From: Chloroflexota bacterium
Lineage (GTDB): Bacteria > Chloroflexota > UBA6077 > FW602-bin22
NCBI GenBank assembly: GCA_004297775.1
Contig: SCUE01000027.1
Span: forward strand, 122,055 to 186,054
Direction: 5' to 3'
Length of the DNA stretch: 64,000 nucleotides
This document shows positions 1-8,293 of the stretch, piece after piece. The position numbers were made by a program, and so were the translations under genes. Each line of letters opens with the position of its first letter. Positions within the stretch are counted from its first letter, which is position 1. Under the pieces are notes generated by a model. The model worked only from the letters and a program-made list of their open reading frames with translations. It made no database searches and was not told where the DNA came from.

Positions 1-257
1 AATCGTTCGTGCGTGCCGTCGCGCGACTGCCTCTCGCCGAGACAATGCAACTGCTGAGACCGATCGCCAAACACCTAATGCGTGAAACGGCGCTTCGCTC
101 GGGGATTCTTCCGTCAATTCAGGCCGTGCGCCTGAGGTATCCCCGCATCCTGCGCGCGGGGGTGAATCGTCACCACCACGGACTCGACTTCGGGGTCGCC
201 GACATTCGCGATTGCGCCGGCCGCGCCGATATGTTTCTGACCGGCAGCAAGGCGTGA
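1..257 (+). CDS. 3' end of an unrecognised protein (5' partial)
   Basis: An open frame runs from the window edge to TGA at 255-257, giving about 85 residues of a C-terminus. The first in-window ATG, at 9, is not necessarily the start, because the frame is open to the edge. The visible part is basic and ends with HHHGLDFGVADIRDCAGRAD and a short tail. I do not recognise a family. Its stop overlaps the GTG start of the flippase gene (GTGA at 254-257), so it is probably the upstream member of the same glycan operon. Confidence 0.55.
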   Translation, partial: SFVRAVARLPLAETMQLLRPIAKHLMRETALRSGILPSIQAVRLRYPRILRAGVNRHHHGLDFGVADIRDCAGRADMFLTGSKA

Positions 258-1726
258 AGAACGCACTCGTCATCATCGCCGGCCGAGTCCTCCAGGGCAT
301 TGCCGGATTCGTGATCTTGCGAGCTCTAACGTCGATGATCCCCGCGACTGAAGTCGGACGTTTCTACCTCATCGTCTCGCTCGTCACCGGCGCGACCTGG
401 ATCGCGATTGCGCCGGTTTCTTCGTACGTTGCGCGACTCGTTACCGATTGGAACGCGGCCGGAACTGCCCGCCGGCAGTTGACCCGCTACGGCCTGTATG
501 TCGTCGCCGCGGCCACCGTCGGCGCGTTCGTGGCTCTGGCCGCCGATCAACTGCAGCGCTCCGGCGCAAACGTTGCGCCGGTGATCATGATCGTCCTCGG
601 GCTCGGCACGATCGGCATCGGGGCGCTTTCCACCAGCGCCTGCAACTTGCTGAACATTCTTGGATCGCCAGTTCGATTCGTTGCCTTTACGAACGTGGGC
701 ATGTGGCTCGGATTGGGAACGTCAGCGCTTCTCGTCACAAGTGTCGGACGTTCGGCCGAATGGTGGCTGGCCGGGCAGATCGCGGGGCAGATGATCGCTC
801 TGGTCCTGGCGGGCATTTCGCTTCCGCGCGCGATGCGCGTGACACGTATGACCGTCCCCGCGGCGTCGGCGCCGGGATTCGACGCCAGACCGCTGTTCAG
901 TTTCGCCGCCCCGGTCGCGATTGGATCCGGGTTAGCCTGGGTACAGTGGCAGTCATACCGGATCGTCGTTGTCGATACGCTGGGGCCAGAGCAGCTTGCG
1001 CAGATCGCGGCCAGTTACGCGGTCGTAGCCGGAATCATCGGCGCCTTCGAAGCGATCTTCAGCCAGTACGCCCAGCCAATCCTCTTTCGCGCCGTCGCGG
1101 GGCGGGCTCCGGCGGAGCGCGCCGCGGCATGGAATCGTTATGCGTCGGCCTGCGTACCTCTGGTACTTCTGGTCGGTGGCGCGGCGGCGCTCGCCGGCCC
1201 ATATGTCGCTCAGGTCAGCCTGGCGTCGCACTACCGATCGACCGTCACCGTCATCGCGGGCTGGGCAGCGCTCGCGGAATCGCTCAGGATTCTCGGTGGC
1301 CTCTACCAGGCCGGAGCGATCGTTCAGCTAACGACACGCCAGACTGTCGTGCCCGGCGTGCTGGCCGCGGCAACGAGTCTCATGTCGATCATCGTGTTTT
1401 CGCCGTACGATCCAATTGCTGGGACCGCCGGTGGACTTGCGCTCGGGGCACTCGTCTACTTGCTCATTTCGCACTGGATCTTCAAGACCAATCTGGCAAC
1501 GCGTTTTCCCTGGCGCGACATCGCCCGGGCCGCGGCAATGTTTGCCGGACTCTTCGCCGCACACGCGATCGTTCGCGCGATTGTTGCCAACGAAGGCTTG
1601 CTCCAATCAATGGTCTTGTTGGCCGGGATAGTCCTGTATACGGTTGCATCAATCGTTCTTCTGACAGGCGGCATTGGCAACGCGATGGCCCTTTCCCGCG
1701 CAATTCGCGGACGGATCGCTCGTTGA
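254..1726 (+). CDS. Wzx-type oligosaccharide flippase (MATE/PST family)
   Basis: A 490-residue integral membrane protein with about 12-14 hydrophobic helices spread over its whole length, as in polysaccharide exporters that flip lipid-linked oligosaccharides across the cytoplasmic membrane. The N-terminus (VKNALVIIAGRVLQGIAGF) has the amphipathic first helix and GxxxG spacing common in this family. I chose GTG at 254, which overlaps the upstream stop as GTGA. The longer ATG-initiated frame from 212 would add a charged, non-membrane leader. The gene is followed by an acetyltransferase (TTGA overlap) and a carbamoyltransferase (ATGA overlap), so flipping and decoration of a surface glycan are probably coupled. 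Substrate unknown. Confidence 0.85.
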   Translation: MKNALVIIAGRVLQGIAGFVILRALTSMIPATEVGRFYLIVSLVTGATWIAIAPVSSYVARLVTDWNAAGTARRQLTRYGLYVVAAATVGAFVALAADQLQRSGANVAPVIMIVLGLGTIGIGALSTSACNLLNILGSPVRFVAFTNVGMWLGLGTSALLVTSVGRSAEWWLAGQIAGQMIALVLAGISLPRAMRVTRMTVPAASAPGFDARPLFSFAAPVAIGSGLAWVQWQSYRIVVVDTLGPEQLAQIAASYAVVAGIIGAFEAIFSQYAQPILFRAVAGRAPAERAAAWNRYASACVPLVLLVGGAAALAGPYVAQVSLASHYRSTVTVIAGWAALAESLRILGGLYQAGAIVQLTTRQTVVPGVLAAATSLMSIIVFSPYDPIAGTAGGLALGALVYLLISHWIFKTNLATRFPWRDIARAAAMFAGLFAAHAIVRAIVANEGLLQSMVLLAGIVLYTVASIVLLTGGIGNAMALSRAIRGRIAR

Positions 1727-2331
1727 GCGCACTGGCCGGCACGTTGGTTCGCCTTGCCTTCAAGGGCGCGCGCGTAGTGCCCCGAATCCACGACCTGCTC
1801 GGTTATGCCGCGACACGCACCCGTCTTCGCTTGGTCGCGGCCGATGCGGTCGTGTCGTGGCCTTGCACACTACTTGCACCGGAGAACATCCGAATCGGGC
1901 CGAACACCTCGATCAACTCTGGCGCGTGGTTGGACGGCCAGGGCGGCATCACGATCGGCGCAAACTGTGTCGCTTCGCATGAACTGCTGGTGATCTCCAC
2001 GAACCACAACATCGACGCTCCGACCGCGTTGCCATGGGATGACCGCCTGGACTTCCGTCCGGTCACGATCGGCGACAACGTATGGCTGGGCGCGCGCGTC
2101 ACGATACTTCCGGGCACGACGATCGGAGACGGTGCAATCATCGGAGCTGGGAGCCTCGTGAACGGATCGATTCCGGCCCTCGCGATCGCGGCGGGTAACC
2201 CGGCTCGGGTCATTCGATCGCGGGACGTGGCAGAGTACGAGACGCTGGTTCGAACCAATCGCATTCGGCTGATGAATCGCGACCGCCTCCTTCTGGGTAT
2301 CAATCGCTTCGTGGAGCGCTTCTGTCAATGA
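1723..2331 (+). CDS. Hexapeptide-repeat O-acetyltransferase
   Basis: The 202-residue product carries left-handed beta-helix hexapeptide repeats: IRIGPNTSINSGAWLDGQGG, then ITIGANCVASHELLVIST and VTIGDNVWLGARVTILPG, ending in AAGNPARVIR. This is the maltose/galactoside acetyltransferase (LacA/NodL/WbbJ-like) fold. The His in ISTNHNIDAP is at the usual catalytic position. These enzymes move acetyl from acetyl-CoA to a sugar hydroxyl, here probably on the glycan exported by the preceding flippase. Start: TTG at 1723 inside a TTGA overlap with the flippase stop. No better in-frame start precedes the conserved part without deep overlap. The stop overlaps the next ATG (ATGA). Confidence 0.85.
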   Translation: MSALAGTLVRLAFKGARVVPRIHDLLGYAATRTRLRLVAADAVVSWPCTLLAPENIRIGPNTSINSGAWLDGQGGITIGANCVASHELLVISTNHNIDAPTALPWDDRLDFRPVTIGDNVWLGARVTILPGTTIGDGAIIGAGSLVNGSIPALAIAAGNPARVIRSRDVAEYETLVRTNRIRLMNRDRLLLGINRFVERFCQ

Positions 2332-4091
2332 ACGTCCTTGGCATTCACTTTGGCCATAACGCGACCGTGGCGCTCCTCACTGACGGGCGCATCGTCTTCT
2401 GCGAGAGCGAGGAACGCGCGGCGCGCATCAAGAACTTCACGGGCTATCCGCGCCGAGTTCTCGATCACATCTTCACCGCGCTCGCGCCGCGCGCCGATAT
2501 CGATCTGGTGGTCCTCTCCGGATCGACCGGTCTGAGCTACGCGTATTTGCGCGCCCAGAAGTCCGAACACCAGCCGATGATGCCGTTTCAACCGCATACT
2601 GCCCGGGGTCGCCTGCACCCGCTGTACCAGGTGAGCCCGTGGGCGTACCACACGCTGCGCGAGCGCATTCGCGACCGACGTCGCGCGCCACTCCTTGATC
2701 TCAACGGACCGTGGCTCTCCGAGGCACGCGACGATTTCGCGCGCCGCCTCGGCATTGGCGCCGAGAAAATCGCATTCTGCGATCACCATGACTGCCACGT
2801 CCACGCGACCTGCTTCAACGTCTCTCCGACCGAGCCTCGTCTGATTTTCACGATCGATGGCGAAGGCGATGGCGTCTCGGCAACCGTCAGCCAGTACTCA
2901 GCCGGAAGATTGCGTCGCCTGCAAACCGTGCCGACCCGCGATTCGCTCGGATACCTGTTCGCCGAAGTGACAGGGCTGCTCGGGATGAAGCCGAACGAAG
3001 ATGAATTCAAGGTCATGGGCCTGGCGCCGTACTCGAAGGTGTCGAATGCTGAGCGCGTGCGAGACCGCCTGGCGGCCCTGCTGCGGCTCAATCGTGACGA
3101 CGCTTTTCAAGCCGCCATCCCAATGCCGGATGTGCGCCAGCACCTGATCGACCACTATTCCTTCGAGCGCTTCGATCATCTGGCCGCCGGCATCCAGATG
3201 CTGACCGAGGACCTGACCGCCGAATGGGTGAAGCGATGGATCGCGCGGACCGGAATCCACAAGATCAGCCTGGCCGGCGGCGTCTTCATGAATGTCAAAG
3301 CCAGCCAGCGCATCGCGGCGCTGCCGGAGGTCGAAGAGGTTTACGTCCAGCCGTCGGCCGGCGACGAGTCGAACGCCATTGGCGCGTGCTTCCACGGCTA
3401 CCGAACGCTTGTATTGGACGCGGAGTTCCGGCCCGTTCCGATTTCTGACCTCTACCTCGGTCGCGAATTCGACGATGCGAGTGCCGAGGAAGCGCTACGC
3501 GCGGGAGGATTCGACACGAAGTTCGACGTACGCCGACCCGACGATCTGGAAGACGCGGTCGCGTCACTCCTGGCGGTCGGGGAGGTCGTTGCGCGATGTT
3601 GCGGCCGAATGGAATGGGGCGCGCGCGCACTCGGCAATCGCTCGATCCTCGCTCATCCGTCGTCGCGCGAAACGGTGAAGGTGATCAACGAGGCGATCAA
3701 GAATCGCGACTTCTGGATGCCGTTCGCGCCCAGCATCCTGGACAGCGACATGGATCGCTACGTCGTCAACCCGAAGGGTGTCGCCTCGCCACACATGACG
3801 ATGACGTTCGAATCGACACCGCTGGCGCGCCAGCACATCGCGGCCGCGATCCACCCGTACGACGGCACGCTTCGCAGTCAGTGCGTCACCGAGTCGATCA
3901 ATCCGGCCTACCACCGCCTCATCCGATTCTTCAAGGAAAAGACCGGCATCGGCGCCGTTCTCAATACGTCGTTCAATCTGCACGGCGAGCCGATCGTGTG
4001 CTCCCCGGCCGATGCGCTACGCACTCTCGACCAGTCGGGCCTGAAGCATCTCGCGGTGGGAAGCTACCTCGTCAGCAAGCGGGATACGTAG
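2328..4091 (+). CDS. NodU/CmcH-family carbamoyltransferase
   Basis: The 587-residue product has the two-domain architecture of O-carbamoyltransferases. The N-terminal Kae1-like/ASKHA domain begins MNVLGIHFGHNATVALLTDG and contains the metal-binding HHDCH (about residues 153-157), then FTIDGEGDGVS. The C-terminal YrdC-like part has GRMEWGARALGNRSILAHP and LNTSFNLHGEPIVCSP. These enzymes transfer carbamoyl from carbamoyl phosphate, through an adenylate, to a hydroxyl on Nod factors, antibiotics or polysaccharides. With a flippase and acetyltransferase just upstream and NTGA overlaps at both junctions, a surface glycan is the likely acceptor. Full length for the family. The last 20 bases overlap a remnant ORF on the other strand. 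Confidence 0.9.
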   Translation: MNVLGIHFGHNATVALLTDGRIVFCESEERAARIKNFTGYPRRVLDHIFTALAPRADIDLVVLSGSTGLSYAYLRAQKSEHQPMMPFQPHTARGRLHPLYQVSPWAYHTLRERIRDRRRAPLLDLNGPWLSEARDDFARRLGIGAEKIAFCDHHDCHVHATCFNVSPTEPRLIFTIDGEGDGVSATVSQYSAGRLRRLQTVPTRDSLGYLFAEVTGLLGMKPNEDEFKVMGLAPYSKVSNAERVRDRLAALLRLNRDDAFQAAIPMPDVRQHLIDHYSFERFDHLAAGIQMLTEDLTAEWVKRWIARTGIHKISLAGGVFMNVKASQRIAALPEVEEVYVQPSAGDESNAIGACFHGYRTLVLDAEFRPVPISDLYLGREFDDASAEEALRAGGFDTKFDVRRPDDLEDAVASLLAVGEVVARCCGRMEWGARALGNRSILAHPSSRETVKVINEAIKNRDFWMPFAPSILDSDMDRYVVNPKGVASPHMTMTFESTPLARQHIAAAIHPYDGTLRSQCVTESINPAYHRLIRFFKEKTGIGAVLNTSFNLHGEPIVCSPADALRTLDQSGLKHLAVGSYLVSKRDT

Positions 4092-4218
4092 CCGCCGCTT
4101 CGATCGCGCGGTTCAGTCGTTTGCGGAACACCGCCGGCGCGCACGTCTCCGCGTGTTGCCGGATCGCCGCGAGCGCCCGCTGCAAAAGCGCGTGCGACCC
4201 TTCACGGAGGAACTTCAT
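4072..4218 (-). pseudogene. Chimeric remnant: toxin-like start joined to a duplicated glycosyltransferase tail
   Basis: A 48-codon frame starts at ATG 4218 in an ATGA overlap with the DUF433 stop. It begins MKFL, the usual opening of the PIN-like DUF5615 toxins encoded directly after DUF433 antitoxins. It then reads AAIRQHAETCAPAVFRKRLN, which matches AAIRRHAEAFAPAVFRERLS near the C-terminus of the glycosyltransferase 600 bp away at 4533-5780. The DNA at about 4100-4180 and 4710-4786 is correspondingly similar. I infer that the toxin gene was destroyed and its 5' end fused to a leftover copy of the glycosyltransferase 3' end. It is unlikely to encode a working protein. Confidence 0.6.
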
Positions 4219-4478
4219 GCACCGGCGAGCCCGCCGATTCGCCTACGCCGCCCCGAGTGCTCGACCAGTGTCCGCGCGTACTCCAAACACGCTTTCACGT
4301 CCTCAATGGTGAGACGTGGGTAGTCAGCAAAGAGCTCATCCACGTTGGGGTTTTCGGCGAGCTTGGCCAGAACGATCTCAACCGGTACGCGCGTACCTTT
4401 CACGACCGGCTTGCCGGCGAGAATGCGTGGATCACGGACGATGCGGATTTCGTAACTCGCGCGGTCGTTCAAGGTCAT
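4215..4478 (-). CDS. DUF433 antitoxin-like protein (orphan)
   Basis: An 87-residue DUF433 protein with the family signature RIVRDPRILAGKPVVKGTRV (about residues 12-31) and DYPRLTIEDVKACLEYA. DUF433 proteins are small winged-helix-like proteins, commonly encoded upstream of a DUF5615 PIN-like toxin and regarded as its antitoxin. Here the partner is only a remnant (4072-4218), so the antitoxin is probably orphaned. The C-terminal tail EHSGRRRRIGGLAGA is unusually basic. The start is ATG 4478, six bases after a TAGACT -10 element, implying a leaderless message. Confidence 0.75.
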   Translation of the reverse strand: MTLNDRASYEIRIVRDPRILAGKPVVKGTRVPVEIVLAKLAENPNVDELFADYPRLTIEDVKACLEYARTLVEHSGRRRRIGGLAGA

Positions 4479-4484
4479 CTCGGC

Positions 4485-4490
4485 AGTCTA
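4485..4490 (-). promoter_or_regulatory. -10 element TAGACT for the DUF433 gene
   Basis: TAGACT lies six bases before the ATG at 4478 on the minus strand. Transcription would begin at or next to the start codon, so the transcript would be leaderless. The same hexamer with nearly the same spacing precedes the glycosyltransferase at 5780. Confidence 0.5.
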
Positions 4491-4532
4491 CCGCGATGGG
4501 GCATCGCGCAGTCGGAACCGGCCAAACACCGA

Positions 4533-5780
4533 TCACACGCCGTCGGGAATGTAGCCCAGGATCGCCTCCCATTCGGCTCGCGGCACCGGCTTACCCAACA
4601 CGTCGGCCGGGATCCGCGGCCAGACCTCGTTGGCCAAGAAGAGCGTGATGTCGCGGTCAGAGACACGGGCGCCCGCCCTTTCATTGCGCTTGGTCACGAT
4701 CGCCGCGCCGATCGCGCTGCTTAACCGTTCGCGAAACACCGCCGGCGCGAAAGCCTCCGCGTGTCGTCGGATCGCCGCGCTCGACCAAGGGATCTCATAT
4801 GCGTCCGCGAGCGCATCCGCCAGTGAATCCACCGTCTGTTCGTGAAAATAGCGCCCGGAAATGCCGTCTCGCACGGTGTCCAGCGCGCCACCGGCCGCGT
4901 AGGCGACGACCGGGCGACCGGCCGCGTTCGACTCGAGCGGAGTGATGCCGAAATCCTCCTCGCCGGGAAAGAGGAACACGCGAGAGCGCGCCATCAGATC
5001 GTTCAAGTCCGCATCCGGCACTCGGCCCAGGAAGTCGACCGTCGGACCCGCGCGGCGCCGTAGCGCGTCCTCGTCGCGACCGGATCCGGCGATCTTGAGC
5101 GGCAATCCGAGGCGATGGCAGGCATCGATCGCCAAGTCGATCCGCTTATAAGGAACGAGCCGCGAAACAACGAGCGCGTAGTCGCCGACGTCTTCCGGCG
5201 CCGCCGGCCGGAACCGCTCGACGCTCACCGGCGGATAGACGACGTCGGATTCGCGCCCATACCAGTCGCGAATGCGCCGCGCGACCTCGGTCGAAATCGC
5301 GACGTACCGGTCAACCCGATCCACGGCTCCAATCTCCCAGTCCCGAAGCCGGTCGATGAACGCTGGCAGAATCGCACGGCTGACGCTGCCCAGTTCCTCC
5401 CGCGCGACGTAGGCGTCGTAATTCCAGGCCCATCGCATCGGCGTCAGGCAGTAGCAGACGTGCACCGCGTCGGGACGGCAAATCGCACCGCGGGCGAAGG
5501 CGCTGCTATTCGAGATGACGAGATCGAACTCGCTGAGATCGTGTCTCTCGACCGCCTGGGTATAGAGCGGCAGATACCACTGGTGCCGCCTCACGACGCC
5601 GGGAAGTCGCTGCATGAATGAGACCCGGATGTCCATGGCCCGAATGCGCGCCGACATGCGCTCCGGCCAGTACATCGAGGTGAAGACGGGGGCGTCGGGG
5701 AACATACCGCCGAGTTCCTCAAGCACGCGTTCGGCGCCACCGTACTGGTTCAGATAGTCGTGAACGATCGCGACGCGCAT
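4533..5780 (-). CDS. Family 4 glycosyltransferase with an atypical C-terminal extension
   Basis: The 415-residue product is a GT-B retaining glycosyltransferase. The N-terminal domain starts MRVAIVHDYLNQYGGAERVL with the donor-side GG loop. The C-terminal domain has VSRLVPYKRIDLAIDAC and the EX7E region EEDFGITPLESNAAGRPVVA. The motif CYCLTPMRWAWNYDAY resembles WbaZ-like mannosyltransferases. About 50 residues after AAIVTKRNE (to LGKPVPRAEWEAILGYIPDG) lie beyond the usual GT4 fold, and I cannot place them. Start: ATG 5780, seven bases after TAGACT, with no Shine-Dalgarno. The longer open frame upstream runs through the tRNA genes and is not coding. A partial copy of its tail lies at 4091-4190. 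Confidence 0.85.
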   Translation of the reverse strand: MRVAIVHDYLNQYGGAERVLEELGGMFPDAPVFTSMYWPERMSARIRAMDIRVSFMQRLPGVVRRHQWYLPLYTQAVERHDLSEFDLVISNSSAFARGAICRPDAVHVCYCLTPMRWAWNYDAYVAREELGSVSRAILPAFIDRLRDWEIGAVDRVDRYVAISTEVARRIRDWYGRESDVVYPPVSVERFRPAAPEDVGDYALVVSRLVPYKRIDLAIDACHRLGLPLKIAGSGRDEDALRRRAGPTVDFLGRVPDADLNDLMARSRVFLFPGEEDFGITPLESNAAGRPVVAYAAGGALDTVRDGISGRYFHEQTVDSLADALADAYEIPWSSAAIRRHAEAFAPAVFRERLSSAIGAAIVTKRNERAGARVSDRDITLFLANEVWPRIPADVLGKPVPRAEWEAILGYIPDGV

Positions 5781-5787
5781 GGCGGAA

Positions 5788-5793
5788 AGTCTA
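5788..5793 (-). promoter_or_regulatory. -10 element TAGACT for the GT4 gene
   Basis: TAGACT ends seven bases before the ATG at 5780 on the minus strand, so transcription should start at the ATG (leaderless). It lies between the tRNA pair and the glycosyltransferase, giving the latter its own promoter. Confidence 0.5.
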
Positions 5794-5876
5794 GCGACGC
5801 GGTTTCCACGGGGAGTGCAACCCTCCGGCCGCGGCTGGACGGTCGTTGAACGGACACACGCCTTCGAGCGGCGCGA

Positions 5877-5948
5877 TGGGCCCGGCAGGGATCGAACCTG
5901 CGACCTGGCGGTTATGAGCCGCTTGCTCTGCCGCTGAGCTACGGGCCC
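5877..5948 (-). tRNA. tRNA with CAU anticodon (elongator Met, or Ile-CAU)
   Basis: A 72-nt cloverleaf on the minus strand. The acceptor stem GGGCCCG/CGGGCCC is followed by discriminator A. The D stem is GCTC/GAGC, the anticodon loop CTCATAA (anticodon CAT), and the T arm GCAGG-TTCGATC-CCTGC. The first anticodon-stem pair (27-43) is an A-C mismatch. CCA is not encoded. It cannot be initiator-like, because the anticodon stem lacks the three consecutive G-C pairs. Sequence alone does not separate elongator Met from lysidine-modified Ile tRNA. Confidence 0.9.
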
Positions 5949-5957
5949 GCGTTTCGC

Positions 5958-6033
<76 letters not shown>

Positions 6034-6044
6034 CGGCGGTGACG

Positions 6045-6050
6045 ATTATA
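6045..6050 (-). promoter_or_regulatory. -10 element TATAAT for the tRNA pair
   Basis: A consensus TATAAT on the minus strand ends 11 bases before the 5' end of tRNA-Pro, in the gap after the methyltransferase stop at 6075. This is the expected place for a stable-RNA promoter. I see no convincing -35. Confidence 0.5.
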
Positions 6051-6074
6051 GGGACTGGTTGCGCCTCGGACGCC

Positions 6075-7052
6075 TTATGCGCGACGATCGGCGCACACGA
6101 CCATCGTCGAACCGGCGGCCAACCGATCGGCCAGCAGCGTATACGGCAGCGCCAGCGCTCGAAGAGCCTGGAATGGCAAGCCCGTGTCCCAGAATGGTCG
6201 CTCGCCGTCGCCCGGCCGAAGCCGGACGCCCATCCGGTCCTCCCAGACATACTGCAAGCTCGTGATCAATCCAAACCAGGTCCCGACGACGCTCTCGGCG
6301 GTGACGCGCTCGAAACCGTGCCGTTCGCACACGCGACCGAGCGTCGTTGGGGAGAACAAATTGAAGTGGCGCGGCGCCTCCCAGAGCGCCCAGTGGCGGC
6401 CAAAGATCCGCGCATCGAACGCGTCCACGTTCGGCGTCGCCATCACGATCAGCCCACCCGGACGAAGCACGCGCGCGACCTCCGCGATCGTCGCGGCCGG
6501 ATCCGGGACGTGTTCGATCACGTTCCAGAGCACAGCCGCGTCGAAAGACGCTGACGGGAAGCGAGCGCTCTCCAGCGTGCCTTCGACGACCGGCAATCCG
6601 AACCTCTCCCGCGCCGCGCGCACCGCGTCCGGCGTGAAATCGACGCCCTCCACATCCCAGCCGCGATGCCGCATCGCGTTCATCAGGAGGCCGGTTCCGC
6701 ATCCGACATCGAGCAGTCGTCCCGGCGGCCGACGCCGGGTGATCACGTCGCACCGTCGCGTCAGGCCATACTGGCGATTGGCGCGCAGGAATCGATCCGG
6801 TTCGTCGTCGACCGCGATCGCGTATTCCTTGTAGGTCGCGGGATAGTAGGCGTGGATCGCCGCCTGATCCGGCCGGGGGTTCAGGTAGACGTGGCCGCAG
6901 TCGCGACACGCGACGTAGGTGAATTCCCCGGGCTGGCCGTGGGACCGATCGTGGTTCACCACGCGCACGCGATGACGCGACGATCCACATACCGCGCAGG
7001 ACACTGATTCGAGTCCGCCAATCCAATCTTCCGACACAATCGCATCGTTCAC
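6075..7052 (-). CDS. Class I SAM-dependent methyltransferase with N-terminal zinc-ribbon-like motif
   Basis: A 325-residue protein. The N-terminus has two Cys pairs (SCAVCGS and [14 protein letters not shown]), as in Methyltransf_23 proteins of polysaccharide clusters. The SAM-binding core follows: [15 protein letters not shown] (motif I), [11 protein letters not shown] (motif II), [16 protein letters not shown] and [13 protein letters not shown]. These enzymes often methylate the terminal sugar of a glycan, which can act as a chain terminator for ABC export. That fits the Wzm/Wzt genes directly upstream. Start: GTG 7052, in a GTGA overlap with the Wzt stop. The longer open frame upstream is a shadow of the Wzt gene. 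Confidence 0.87.
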   Translation of the reverse strand: MNDAIVSEDWIGGLESVSCAVCGSSRHRVRVVNHDRSHGQPGEFTYVACRDCGHVYLNPRPDQAAIHAYYPATYKEYAIAVDDEPDRFLRANRQYGLTRRCDVITRRRPPGRLLDVGCGTGLLMNAMRHRGWDVEGVDFTPDAVRAARERFGLPVVEGTLESARFPSASFDAAVLWNVIEHVPDPAATIAEVARVLRPGGLIVMATPNVDAFDARIFGRHWALWEAPRHFNLFSPTTLGRVCERHGFERVTAESVVGTWFGLITSLQYVWEDRMGVRLRPGDGERPFWDTGLPFQALRALALPYTLLADRLAAGSTMVVCADRRA

Positions 7053-8293
7053 CGCATGACCTCCGGCGAATGTCGCCACTCTCCATTGAACCAGACCAAC
7101 CCGGTGTGCTCGCCGACGCGACTCGATTGCACGTGGAATGAATACGCGCGATCGTGGTGGTCGAAAGCGTGGACTCCGCGCTCGTCGTAGACCGCCGCGC
7201 TCAAGTGGTAGAGCCCGCTCAGAAGCGGTAGTGACGGCACCACGTAGTCCACGAAGCCACTTCCCTCCACCGATTCGATCGGCAGCCGTCCGGTGCCAGT
7301 GTTCGGCCCGTTGAGGTGAACGTGATCGCCGTAGTGCACCGCGACGCCGAAGAGGGGCTTCGGCACGCGCGCCGGAGCCCGATAGTGGGTACGCACTGTC
7401 AGCGGCCCACCAGTCTGGAAGAACGGCGTCGCGATGCCGGTCGCATCGAGCAACTCCACGCGGGTGATCTCGATTTCGCGAGTACCCCATCGCCGTCCGC
7501 GGCCATCCGCGCCGAACGAGATCGCCGCGCCGTCGGCATGCCGTCCACGATCCATCTCCTCGGCGTGGGCGAGGTAGGCGTCGGTGATCTCCAGGCTGGT
7601 TCCGATCGCACGCGCGACACCGCGATCGAGCCAGACCGCCCGCTCGCAGACCGCTCGCACCAGATCGAGACTGTGCGATACGAGAATCACGGTTCGGCCG
7701 GACCGCAAGTAGCCATCGATCCAGGTGATGCACTTGCGTTGAAACGACTCGTCACCGACCGAAAGCACCTCGTCCGTAATCAAGATCTCAGGATCGGCGT
7801 GGATCGCGATCGCAAACCCGAGTCGCACGATCATTCCCGACGAATAGTGCTTGAGCGGGGTATCCACGAATCGCTCCAGTTCCGCGAAGGCAACGATGGC
7901 GTCAAGCTGATTGTTCACCTCGCGGCTGGGAATACCCAGGATCGATGCATTGAGAAAAATATTCTCGCGGCCGGTCAGGTCGGGATGGAATCCCGCGCCG
8001 AGCTCGAGAAGCGCGGCCAGCTTCCCGTGGACGCGCAGGTCACCGGCGGTCGGACGCAGGATCCCAGCGATGAGCTTTAGCGCCGTACTCTTGCCCGACC
8101 CGTTCTCACCGACGATCCCGAACGCGCAGCCACGCGGAACTTGGAAAGTCACGTCACGCAGCGCCCAGAAATCTTCGGTCGGCTCGCTCGGACGAAACGC
8201 ATTGATGACGTAGTCCTGGAACGAGCGCGCGCGATGGTGGCGCAAGGTAAAGCGCTTCGAGATTCCCCGGAACTCAACGGCGACCGACGTCAT
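7049..8293 (-). CDS. wzt: Polysaccharide ABC exporter ATPase with carbohydrate-binding C-domain (Wzt)
   Basis: The 414-residue product has an ABC domain in residues 1-240: Walker A GIVGENGSGKSTALK, Q-loop region, signature HYSSGMIVRLGFAIA, Walker B EILITDEVLSVGD and the H-loop VILVSHSLD. About 170 residues follow, predicted to be a beta-sandwich (from AISFGADGRG onward), matching the Wzt C-terminal domain that recognises the terminal modification of the glycan before export. It overlaps the permease upstream (ATGA) and the methyltransferase downstream (GTGA), so exporter and end-capping enzyme form one transcription unit. Confidence 0.93.
   Translation of the reverse strand: MTSVAVEFRGISKRFTLRHHRARSFQDYVINAFRPSEPTEDFWALRDVTFQVPRGCAFGIVGENGSGKSTALKLIAGILRPTAGDLRVHGKLAALLELGAGFHPDLTGRENIFLNASILGIPSREVNNQLDAIVAFAELERFVDTPLKHYSSGMIVRLGFAIAIHADPEILITDEVLSVGDESFQRKCITWIDGYLRSGRTVILVSHSLDLVRAVCERAVWLDRGVARAIGTSLEITDAYLAHAEEMDRGRHADGAAISFGADGRGRRWGTREIEITRVELLDATGIATPFFQTGGPLTVRTHYRAPARVPKPLFGVAVHYGDHVHLNGPNTGTGRLPIESVEGSGFVDYVVPSLPLLSGLYHLSAAVYDERGVHAFDHHDRAYSFHVQSSRVGEHTGLVWFNGEWRHSPEVMR

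Noticed and set aside
448..1722. Upstream part of the acetyltransferase frame
   Set aside because: Open only as a shadow of the flippase gene and Arg-rich. The hexapeptide protein begins at about 1723.
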